Below, in pieces: positions 13,118-20,600 of a stretch of DNA of 33,000 nucleotides. Position numbers and translations under genes: made by a program. The stretch is taken from NCBI GenBank assembly GCA_964496905.1, contig CAZCAQ010000010.1, forward strand, positions 1 to 33,000, given 5' to 3'. The first letter of the stretch is position 1. Every line of letters starts with the position of its first letter. The notes under the pieces are model-generated. The model was not told the DNA's origin. It saw only the letters and a list, made by a program, of their open reading frames with translations, and ran no database searches. Origin of the DNA: CAZCAQ01 sp964496905. GTDB lineage: Bacteria; Patescibacteriota; WWE3; UBA101185; UBA10185.

Positions 13118-13726
13118 ATGGATCAACAAGACACAAAATTACAACCAGGCGAACATGCAGTTGCAAAAGACAGCATAATTGAGATTTCCGACAAAGTTTC
13201 GGAAAATGCTCATTGGTATGTTGTGCATACTTATTCGGGACATGAAAAGAAGGTCGGATTAACTTTAAAACAACGGGCAGAAGCTCTTGGGCATTTAGAT
13301 AAAATATTTAAAGTAATGATTCCAACTCAAGAAAAAATCGTAGTTTCCGAAGGTAAAAAACGCAAAGTAGACGAAAGAATTTACCCAGGATACATACTAG
13401 TTCAAATGGATATGAATGACGACGTTTGGTACCTGGTCCGCTCAACAAGAGGCGTTACAGGCTTTGTAGGCACTGGAAACAACCCAACCCCACTTCACGA
13501 AGCAGAAGTTAAAGCCTTAATGAAGGTCATGACCATGGACACTCCTAAATTTGAAGCAAAATTTTCAGTTGGCGACTCCGTTAAAATTGTTGAAGGTCCA
13601 TTTAACGACTTTTTAGGAAAAATCGACGAAGTTAATGAAGAACAAGGCAAAGTAAAGGTTTTAGTATCAGTTTTTGGCAGAGAAACACCTGTCGAGCTTG
13701 ACTTTACTCAAGTAAAAAGTTTATAA
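13118..13726 (+). CDS. nusG: Transcription termination/antitermination factor NusG
   Basis: Binds RNA polymerase, suppresses pausing and couples to ribosomes. 202 residues, about 20 longer than E. coli NusG because of an unconserved N-terminal tail of about 30 residues. The NGN domain runs from HWYVVHTYSGHEKKV to MTMD and includes IYPGYILVQMDM and VTGFVG; the KOW domain is VGDSVKIVEGPFNDFLGKI and onward. AAAAGGT lies a few bases before ATG 13118. It is followed by rplK with only 7 bases between, in the same operon as secE. Confidence 0.96.
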   Translation: MDQQDTKLQPGEHAVAKDSIIEISDKVSENAHWYVVHTYSGHEKKVGLTLKQRAEALGHLDKIFKVMIPTQEKIVVSEGKKRKVDERIYPGYILVQMDMNDDVWYLVRSTRGVTGFVGTGNNPTPLHEAEVKALMKVMTMDTPKFEAKFSVGDSVKIVEGPFNDFLGKIDEVNEEQGKVKVLVSVFGRETPVELDFTQVKSL

Positions 13727-13733
13727 ACACACA

Positions 13734-14183
13734 ATGGCAACTGTAGCACCTAAAAAAGGTAAAAAAGTAAAAGCATATATAAAACTCAACGTTCCAGCAG
13801 GAATGGCTAACCCCGCTCCTCCAGTAGGACCAGCTTTAGGACAACACGGAGTTCCTTTAATGGACTTCTGTAAGGAATTTAATGCGCGTACACAGTCTCA
13901 AACAGGAAGTGTTTTACCAGTTGTTATAACAGTTTACGAAGACAGAACATTTACATTTATTACAAAAACACCTTTAACGGCAGATTTAATTAAAAAGTCC
14001 TTAAATATTAAAAGTGGCTCTGCTACTCCAAACAAGGTCAAAGTAGGAAAATTGTCCCGTGCAAAGGCAGAAGAGATTGCAAAAGTTAAAATGGTAGATT
14101 TAAATGCTCGCGACATGGACGAAGCAGTAAGAATAATTGAAGGTACGGCTCGCTCAATGGGTGTTGAGGTAGAAAAGGCATAA
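13734..14183 (+). CDS. rplK: 50S ribosomal protein L11
   Basis: Binds the GTPase-associated centre of 23S rRNA. 149 residues against 141 in E. coli. N-terminal domain with KLNVPAGMANPAPPVGPALGQHGV (the Pro-rich hinge used in EF-G and RelA signalling), and C-terminal rRNA-binding domain with TKTPLTADLIKKSLNIKSGSATPNK and a final helix EAVRIIEGTARSMGVEV. A basic, Lys-rich start (MATVAPKKGKKVKAY) is slightly extended. It runs into rplA with one base between stop and ATG. Confidence 0.97.
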   Translation: MATVAPKKGKKVKAYIKLNVPAGMANPAPPVGPALGQHGVPLMDFCKEFNARTQSQTGSVLPVVITVYEDRTFTFITKTPLTADLIKKSLNIKSGSATPNKVKVGKLSRAKAEEIAKVKMVDLNARDMDEAVRIIEGTARSMGVEVEKA

Positions 14184-14184
14184 A

Positions 14185-14862
14185 ATGGCAAAAACTAAGC
14201 AAATGCCAAAAACAAAAGTTATTGAGATTTTCCCTATAGATGAAGCAATAAAAAAGGCGAAAGAAAGCTCAAAAGTTAAATTTGACGCTACAGTCGAAGT
14301 TCACTTTAATTTTAATTTAGACATTACCAAAGCAGACCAAATGGTACGCACTACTGTTGTTTTGCCAAACGGAACCGGAAAATCTGTTAAAGTCGCCGTT
14401 TTCGCAAGCAAATCAGTAGCCGAAGCCGATTTAGAACTTAGTGAAGAAGATTTGGCCAAAATTCAAAACGGAACAATTAAGCCCGGCGTTGATTTTGATT
14501 ACATCGTGTCGGAACCTCGCTATATGCCAAAGTTAGCCGCTGTTGCCCGAATTTTAGGCCCAGCAGGTGTTATGCCTAACCCAAAAAATGGAACAGTTAG
14601 TGAAAATCCAGCAGATGCAGTTAAAAAGCTTAAAAAAGGTCAAGTTGAAATTAAAAACGAACAAAACCAAGCAGTCGCCCACACCGTTATTGGCAAAGTT
14701 AGCTTTACAGAAGCTCAACTTAAAGAAAACTTTGAAACTGTGCTTGACGCATTAAAGAGCGCAAAACCTCAAAAAGCTAAAGGCGGATGGGTTAAGAGTT
14801 GTTTTATGACAACTTCAATGGGGCCTAGCTTTGGCGTTGATGTTGCTGAGATGTTTAAGTAA
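14185..14862 (+). CDS. rplA: 50S ribosomal protein L1
   Basis: Forms the L1 stalk that guides deacylated tRNA out of the E site. 225 residues, normal length. Conserved VEVHFNFNLD, VVLPNGTGKSVKVAVFA, GPAGVMPNPKNGTV and the C-terminal GGWVKSCFMTTSMGPSFGVD. Last gene of the secE-nusG-rplK-rplA unit. The hairpin after it has a T run only on the minus strand, so plus-strand termination is not clearly coded. L1 is absent from some CPR lineages, so its presence limits the placement. Confidence 0.97.
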   Translation: MAKTKQMPKTKVIEIFPIDEAIKKAKESSKVKFDATVEVHFNFNLDITKADQMVRTTVVLPNGTGKSVKVAVFASKSVAEADLELSEEDLAKIQNGTIKPGVDFDYIVSEPRYMPKLAAVARILGPAGVMPNPKNGTVSENPADAVKKLKKGQVEIKNEQNQAVAHTVIGKVSFTEAQLKENFETVLDALKSAKPQKAKGGWVKSCFMTTSMGPSFGVDVAEMFK

Positions 14863-14864
14863 GT

Positions 14865-14910
14865 AAAAAAACGAGGCAATGCACATCACACAGTCAACGT
14901 GCATTACCTC
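14865..14910 (-). terminator. Intrinsic terminator of the small membrane-protein gene
   Basis: GAGGCAATGCAC (14873-14884) pairs with GTGCATTACCTC (14899-14910), one mismatch; on the minus strand seven T follow. It may also weakly stop rplA transcription. Confidence 0.83.
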
Positions 14911-14968
14911 TAAACTTACTTTTCCAGCATTTTGGTTGGTTGCTTTCTCCAATACCTGCAAAGATAAC

Positions 14969-15112
14969 TCAATCAAATCGCGGCGGGTGATATTCAGTAC
15001 CAGTATCCTGAATATCATCGACTTTGGGTCGGCGTCTCCTATTGCTTATAAAGTACAAACAAACCGAGAGAAAAACAAGTAACGCTACGCTTTCTAGAAT
15101 TTGAAGATCCAT
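14969..15112 (-). CDS. Single-span small membrane protein (47 aa)
   Basis: ATG 15112 follows AGAGGT by 7 bases. The 47-residue product starts MDLQILESV, has one transmembrane helix (about 6-22, ALLVFLSVCLYFI), then SNRRRRP, a strong positive stop-transfer, and an acidic tail (KVDDIQDTGTEYHPPRFD). The charge pattern predicts N-outside, C-inside. No named family. A TATACT box lies about 55 bases upstream of the ATG, and the hairpin at 14865-14910 ends the unit. A further 67-codon frame that overlaps it on this strand (14815-15018) lacks a ribosome site and runs through the terminator, so it is left out. Confidence 0.62.
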   Translation of the reverse strand: MDLQILESVALLVFLSVCLYFISNRRRRPKVDDIQDTGTEYHPPRFD

Positions 15113-15193
15113 TTTAACAACCTCTTTTACTAGTTTTCTGTTTGTACAGATTTGACTTAAGTATACTCCTTTATATCAAGTTCGTCGGTATAG

Positions 15194-15223
15194 TTGACAC
15201 AACGAAGTAAAATGCCTTATATA
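15194..15223 (+). promoter_or_regulatory. Promoter of the 64-codon small gene
   Basis: Consensus TTGACA (15194-15199), 18 bases, TATATA (15218-15223). One of the best sigma70-like promoters in the window. Confidence 0.7.
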
Positions 15224-15267
15224 AACGGTATCAATAAGCATGGGCTTTTTTTATCAAGGAGAGAAAC

Positions 15268-15462
15268 ATGGAGTTTGACGAGTTGGTAAAAAAGATTGAA
15301 AAACAACAACGTACATTTCGTTTTGACAAAGCTTATACACAGGAAGAAGGCACAATTCTACTGCATTTTTTGAGCCTTGCTTTGGGGGCAGACTTGCAAG
15401 TCCGTTGGGATAAAGACCGGCAAGGCTTTGTGGTTACACTAATCAATAAAGGGGTGAATTAG
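15268..15462 (+). CDS. Solitary small protein of unknown function (64 aa)
   Basis: Not recognised. AAGGAGAG lies 4-5 bases before ATG 15268. The 64-residue product starts MEFDELVKKIEKQQRTFRF and ends VVTLINKGVN: an N-terminal charged helix, a second helix (GTILLHFLSLALGAD) and a strand pair (LQVRWDKDRQGFVVTLI). No signal peptide; cytoplasmic. It has its own near-consensus promoter and a strong stem after the stop, between the two ribosomal-protein units. A role linked to ribosomal genes is possible from position only. Confidence 0.68.
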   Translation: MEFDELVKKIEKQQRTFRFDKAYTQEEGTILLHFLSLALGADLQVRWDKDRQGFVVTLINKGVN

Positions 15463-15465
15463 TTG

Positions 15466-15503
15466 TGGTGGAGCACAAATGTTGTAAAACATATGCTCCA
15501 CCA
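15466..15503 (+). terminator. Strong hairpin after the 64-codon gene, poor T tail
   Basis: Perfect 10-base arms TGGTGGAGCA (15466-15475) and TGCTCCACCA (15494-15503), with inner AATGTT/AACAT pairing. Only TATTCCTT follows, so it may act as a weak terminator or an RNA-end stabiliser. Confidence 0.55.
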
Positions 15504-15533
15504 TATTCCTTCAGTAACAAATGCATACAAAAG

Positions 15534-15562
15534 TTGACATCCTCCTCCCCTTCCCCTACAAT
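15534..15562 (+). promoter_or_regulatory. Promoter of rplJ-rplL
   Basis: TTGACA (15534-15539), 17-base pyrimidine-rich spacer, TACAAT (15557-15562). Start expected near 15569, giving a leader of about 120 bases. Confidence 0.78.
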
Positions 15563-15568
15563 CATCCA

Positions 15569-15691
15569 TAGCCAAAGACAGCAAGGGCCTTTTGCAGCGC
15601 AAGGAAGCGCGCTCAACAAAAAGCTTAATAATCTTGCCGAGGTGTGAATCGATAATTACTTTATTACCTCACCTCTTTGGTGAGTTTTTTT
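15569..15691 (+). promoter_or_regulatory. rplJL leader with terminator/antiterminator switch
   Basis: CTCACC (15668-15673) and GGTGAG (15679-15684) form a hairpin directly followed by seven T (15685-15691) and then ATG 15692: an intrinsic terminator touching the gene. Upstream GAGGTG (15639-15644) can pair instead with CACCTC (15670-15675), breaking that hairpin. GGTGAG is also the only Shine-Dalgarno for rplJ, so the same stem would hide it. L10(L12)4 binding to such leaders is known in other bacteria; its use here is inferred. Confidence 0.72.
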
Positions 15692-16219
15692 ATGCCAAAT
15701 CAAAAAAATCAAGATATAGTCAATAAATTGGCCGAAGTACTCCAAGACAGCAATGGAGTAATTTTGGCAGAATACGCAGGAGTTGGCGCAAACGACATAA
15801 ACCAACTTCGTGCAGATGTAGCAAGTGTAGGCGGTTTTACTGAAGTTTCAAAAAATACTCTTTTAAAAATCGCTATGGAACAAGCAGGAAAATACAATCC
15901 TGACATTCAAATGTTCCTAAAAGGGCAAAATGCAGCATTTATTGCTGGAAACGATGCTTTTGCCGTACTAAAAAAATTGTACGATTTTGCTCAAAACAAT
16001 GACAAACTGGTCCTAAAGGCCGGAATTATTGAAAATGCAGTATATTCAGGCGCCCAGCTTGAAGAACTCAGCAAACTTCCAAGCAAAGAAGTATTGATAG
16101 CCAAAATGCTTGGCAGCTTAAAGTCCCCGCTTAGTGGGATAGTAAATGTATTTAGCGGACCACAAAAAAGTCTAGTATATGTTTTGTCCGCAATAGCTAC
16201 TAACAAGGAGGTGGCATAA
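15692..16219 (+). CDS. rplJ: 50S ribosomal protein L10
   Basis: Base of the L7/L12 stalk, anchoring L12 dimers through its C-terminal helix. 175 residues from ATG 15692; the frame is open to a TTG at 15677, which falls within the attenuator stem and is rejected. Opening QDIVNKLAEVLQDSNGVILAEYAGV, then TEVSKNTLLKIAM and the helical C-terminal part ending VLSAIATNKEVA. Controlled by the leader at 15569-15691. rplL starts on the base after its stop. Confidence 0.95.
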   Translation: MPNQKNQDIVNKLAEVLQDSNGVILAEYAGVGANDINQLRADVASVGGFTEVSKNTLLKIAMEQAGKYNPDIQMFLKGQNAAFIAGNDAFAVLKKLYDFAQNNDKLVLKAGIIENAVYSGAQLEELSKLPSKEVLIAKMLGSLKSPLSGIVNVFSGPQKSLVYVLSAIATNKEVA

Positions 16220-16627
16220 ATGGCAGATGAATTAAAGCTTTCTGCAAATGCAGAAAAAGTAATGGAAATGGTCGAAAAAATGACCGTTTTAGAGCTTAAC
16301 GACTTAGTTAAAGCTTTAGAAGAAAAGTTTGGAGTATCAGCAGCAGCTCCTATGATGATGGGCGCAATGCCTACAGCAGGTGCAGCAGCAGACGCCGCTC
16401 CAGCAGAAGAAAAGACTGAATTCGACGTAATACTCGCCGATGCAGGTGCTAACAAATTGGCAGTTATTAAGGCCGTAAGAGAACTTAATCAAACATTAGG
16501 TCTTGTTGAAGCCAAAAACTTAGTAGAATCTGCTCCAAAACCACTCCTAGAGGGTGCTAAAAAGGACGCAGCCGAAGCAGCTAAGAAAAAGCTTGAAGAA
16601 GCAGGCGCTAAAGTAGAATTGAAGTGA
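16220..16627 (+). CDS. rplL: 50S ribosomal protein L7/L12
   Basis: Multi-copy stalk protein that recruits translation GTPases. 135 residues against about 120 in E. coli, with a longer hinge rich in Ala, Met and Pro (AAPMMMGAMPTAGAAADAAP). N-terminal dimerisation helices (MEMVEKMTVLELNDLVKAL) and C-terminal domain (FDVILADAGANKLAVIKAVRELNQTLGL...) are typical. AAGGAGGT, the strongest Shine-Dalgarno in the window, lies inside the end of rplJ and suits the high stoichiometry of L12. A strong terminator follows. Confidence 0.97.
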   Translation: MADELKLSANAEKVMEMVEKMTVLELNDLVKALEEKFGVSAAAPMMMGAMPTAGAAADAAPAEEKTEFDVILADAGANKLAVIKAVRELNQTLGLVEAKNLVESAPKPLLEGAKKDAAEAAKKKLEEAGAKVELK

Positions 16628-16652
16628 GTCTAGCAAGCTAGCGCTCTAAAAA

Positions 16653-16679
16653 AGCCTCCGAACTCGGAGGCTTTTTTTC
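16653..16679 (+). terminator. Intrinsic terminator of rplJ-rplL
   Basis: AGCCTCCG (16653-16660), 4-base loop, CGGAGGCT (16665-16672), seven T. Confidence 0.93.
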
Positions 16680-16717
16680 TTCAGCACTTCCCTACTCCAA
16701 ATGATATAATTGTTCAG

Positions 16718-17686
16718 ATGATAAATTTGGCCTATCAGTTAGTTAGAACCGCACGCCCTAGACAATGGCTCAAAAACCTCAGCGTATTTGCAGCAGCACT
16801 CTTTGCAGGGCAACTTTTTGATCCAGATACTTTTATGGCATGCATGAAGGCCCTTTTAGTTTTTTGCTCAGTGGCATCAGCTGGCTATTTTATAAATGAC
16901 ATTGTAGATGCGCCTCGCGACGCATTACACCCTGTAAAAAAGAACAGGCCAATTCCTTCTGGAAAGTTAAGCTCAACGATGGCCGCAATGGTAGCTTCGG
17001 TGCTTGTGGCATTTTCAATAAGTTACTCTATTTTGTATATTGGAAATTACTTTGCAGCCGTAATAATTTCGTATATTGTCATACAGTTTGTGTACTCTTT
17101 TTACTTAAGAAACGTAATAATTATAGATGCGCTAGTTGTAGCTACACTTTTTATAGTTAGAGTTTTTGGAGGAGGTTTAGCCGCTGAAGTTTCGGTATCT
17201 TCGTGGTTAATTTTAACCACAATAGGGCTCTCACTCCTTTTGGCATTTGGAAAACGTAGATCAGAAAAAACACTTCTAAATAAATATGAGATAGAATCTA
17301 AAGATGGAGTAGAAACTAGAAAAACACTCCGCCACTATCCCGATAGTTTGCTTGATAGTATGATTTCCATGTCGGCAGCCTTTTGTATAATAACTTATTC
17401 CCTTTTTGTATTTCAAATCTCACCTGAAGGCTTCTACAACTCGCAACTGGCTAGTTTGTTGCCCTCTATACTAAGAACACCAAAGCTTATGATGTTGACA
17501 ATACCTTTAGTAATTTACGGTGTAGCAAGATATTTATATGTAATTTATGAGAAAAAAGAAGGTGAATCTCCCGAAAGAGTTTTGTTATCCGATAAGCCTC
17601 TTTTGGCAACTGTCATACTTTGGACACTGACTACTGTTAGTATAATTTATATTTTACCTTTACTTAATACACTTCAAGATAATTAA
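16718..17686 (+). CDS. UbiA-family prenyltransferase, DPPR synthase-like
   Basis: 322-residue integral membrane protein with about eight to nine hydrophobic spans. The start RTARPRQWLKNLSVFAA and the Asp-rich motif NDIVDAPRDALHP (60-72, the metal/pyrophosphate site NDxxDxxxD) with NRPIPSGK match decaprenyl-phosphate phosphoribosyltransferase-type enzymes, which join PRPP to a polyprenyl phosphate for envelope arabinan in actinobacteria. The second site is in FGKRRSEKTLL (about 187-197). Real substrates are inferred. TATAAT (16705-16710) ends 7 bases before ATG 16718: leaderless. The stop is one base from the stop of the convergent surface-protein gene, with no terminator between. Confidence 0.85.
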   Translation: MINLAYQLVRTARPRQWLKNLSVFAAALFAGQLFDPDTFMACMKALLVFCSVASAGYFINDIVDAPRDALHPVKKNRPIPSGKLSSTMAAMVASVLVAFSISYSILYIGNYFAAVIISYIVIQFVYSFYLRNVIIIDALVVATLFIVRVFGGGLAAEVSVSSWLILTTIGLSLLLAFGKRRSEKTLLNKYEIESKDGVETRKTLRHYPDSLLDSMISMSAAFCIITYSLFVFQISPEGFYNSQLASLLPSILRTPKLMMLTIPLVIYGVARYLYVIYEKKEGESPERVLLSDKPLLATVILWTLTTVSIIYILPLLNTLQDN

Positions 17687-17687
17687 T

Positions 17688-20600
17688 CTAAAAATCTGCT
17701 TGATATACAATTTTAGTAGACTTCGTCGTAGTTTGAGGAGCTCCAATCTCTTCAAAAGGAACTTCTTGGGGTTCTTCTAAAGGTGTTTCTCCTGATACTG
17801 GTTCAGTATAAAACTCAGGATCAAGGTCATAATCTGGGTTATAATCCTCGTATGTATTTGATGGCTTGATAAACTCAGTCATAGTAACTTTGTCTATAAA
17901 ATACAAATCATCAATTGCACCATCAAAACTAAAAACAATTCTTATACTTGAATTAGGGTTTTGGGTTTCAGGAATCTTAATATAACCAGTGTAAACATTC
18001 CAATCGGGTTTCAAATCTACTCCATACAAAGAATTTGTTAATACTTCGTATGGAAAAACAGAATTATTAAGAGAAATGTCAAGATCCGATCCATAGTCAG
18101 ACTTAGCCACAAAAGATAGCTCATATAGTGCACCGGCTTTTAAAGGCAAGCCGCTTTGAAACAGCTCAACTTTACCAGCTGCCGGTAGCCTTTTAAGCTG
18201 AATTTGCATCGCATTACCTGCATTTGAATCATAGTCATTACTAACCAAATTTACTTTCACAGCTCCATCTACACCTGTACGAATAAACCAACCGGGCGGT
18301 AGACCGTTTTGAGCTTTGCTAAGATCAAAGCTGCCATTTTTTAAAACATCGGTCGTTGGACTTGGCTCAATTACGCCAAATTGAGCGGTGTCACCAGCAT
18401 CGTAGTCAAAATCATAATAATAGTCAGCATAAGGATCATACTCGTCGTAACCCTGCTCGTCAGTTGTTGAATCATCATAATCATAATCATAGTCGTAATC
18501 GTTATCCCCCGAGCTGTCGTCATCACACCAATAATAGTCACAAGGGTCGTAATCATCACCACCACCGCCGTCGCCGTCGCCGTCGCCTTCACCATCACCG
18601 CCGCTATCACCATCGCCATCTCCATCTCCATCATCTCCATCATCTCCCGTATTATCGTCACCATTATCATTATCATTGTCTTCATTTACATCATCGTCTG
18701 CATCTGTCACTTCCAAAGCACCTATGTCCAAGTTTGATCTGTCCTCTTTAAGATAATCCACTTTTAAATAATCGGATTCTATGCGGGCGTCAGCAGTATT
18801 AATTGCCGGAGAATCATCCTTTGGCATAAACTTTGACACATTAAGATTACTTAAATTTATTTCAGCATTCCCATCATCTAACTTTGGATTTTGAATTATA
18901 AATGCAGGTGGCGCTAATGTCCTAATTGTATTTGGGTACAAAATATTGGCTGTAAAATCATATTTAGTGTTATACCCAACGATTGTTCGTATTTTGTCAT
19001 CCTTTTGATAGATAATATTATTTTTAAATTTAAGGTTGGGGTAGTTAGATCCCAACATTAAAACATTTCTTGAGTTCTCTTTAGCTGAACTAGTGGTGCG
19101 CGCATTTATAAAGTGGTTGTTTAAAACTTGTAGGTTTTTAACATGTTTGTCGCCTTCAGCGTTTAAAATCATGTTCGATTTACAACCTTGTAAAATTGAA
19201 TTTACAATCGTATTTGTTGAAGAGCTATTTTTACTTGTACCAAAGTATGAAAATCCGATGCCATAATCGTTACTACCACTCAATGCAGATCTAATACCGG
19301 TTAAACCATCAGCAGAACATGCAATGAGTGTCCTGTTTATAACAAATTTGTTTGCACTCCTTAACTCAAAATTTGTAAAAGCATTGTCTACAATAGCACT
19401 GTCGTGGAGCGCAATATCATCTGTGTTCTTAACAACTAGCCCATCTCCAAGGTTTTTGGCAATTAAACTGTCGCTTATTGTCAGCTTTTGGGAGTCATTA
19501 ATCATTTCCAAACCGCTTGCACTTACCTTTGAATTGCGCTGTCTATGTGTAACGTTTTCTAAAAATTTAGACTTTGTAATCGAAATTGAGTTGACTGTGC
19601 TAAAAAGAGCACCATATAAGCCACTTTTTGTAATATTTACAGAATTTAATGTTATATTTTTTGAATCTACAATGAAGAGCCCAGTAGCACTTGAGTCAGA
19701 AATTGTAAGACCTACTAGTTCTATATTTTCAGCTTCGGATATATTGATTAAACCTTTGCGACTACAACTCTTAAATAGATTATCTGTTTGTGTACTATTA
19801 TCGGACAAATTAGGTAAATTAGCGCAATTCGACTGAGGAAGCTTTTCCGCACCTGACGTAAGCGTTACAGATTCGCCACCAGAATAGGCACCTATTTTAA
19901 CCTTGGCAGCTTCAGTAAATTTCTTACTTATGGTTACAATTTCACTATAATTACCTCCTTTAATACAAAGAACATCCCCTGCCTGCAGCTCTTGAACACC
20001 TTTTTGAATTGTTTTGTAGGAAGTTTCTAAAGTGGTGCCGTTTGTCTCGCTTCCATCCTTATTAACATACTTTGTACAACTAGAAACAGGAATTGTAGTT
20101 AAAGACGTATCTAGGGTAATAGACGAACCTAAGACCGCAGGATCGTTTAATTCTATAGCACCGGCTTCGGGAAGTGTTGTCCTTGTATTCCCATAAAAAT
20201 CATCCTTTGGCGCCATTTCAGCATCTGTACCAAAATCACGATATTTAGAAGTATTTGGCAGTTTAAATTGTAGTGGATTTAACTCAACTGAACTTGTGGA
20301 TTGAGCTATATTTACAGGCTCATGCAAAAGTGTAAGCGCATCATCTGTAACCAAGGGGCCTTGCTGCGATGAAATAAGTAGATTTCTATTCAATATATTT
20401 CTATTTAGTAATAATGAAACGTAACTTGGTCGAGCTAAAGAAGATGGCTGAATAAGCAAATTGTTTACTAAACTATTATTAGAAATTGGAAAGGCACCTT
20501 CAAGTACTTTAACTTGCTCCGTACCTGTCTGAGATACAAATGTATTATTAATTAGTGTATTTCGAGTAAATTGTCCTTTTTTGGCGTTAATTGTTAAGTT

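Noticed and set aside
15465..15647. 60-codon plus-strand frame upstream of rplJ
   Set aside because: It crosses the hairpin, the rplJL promoter and the leader, and has no ribosome site.
15991..16455. 154-codon minus-strand frame under rplJ-rplL
   Set aside because: Shadow of the Ala-rich L7/L12 hinge; both plus-strand genes are certain.
18356..18751. 131-codon open frame rich in His and Arg opposite the Asp-rich tract
   Set aside because: It is the complementary reading of the GAY-rich low-complexity region. No ribosome site or promoter, and the composition is fully explained by the repeat.
19324..19836. 170-codon plus-strand open frame within the giant surface-protein gene
   Set aside because: It lies wholly opposite a well-supported beta-helix domain and has no initiation signals or recognisable domain.
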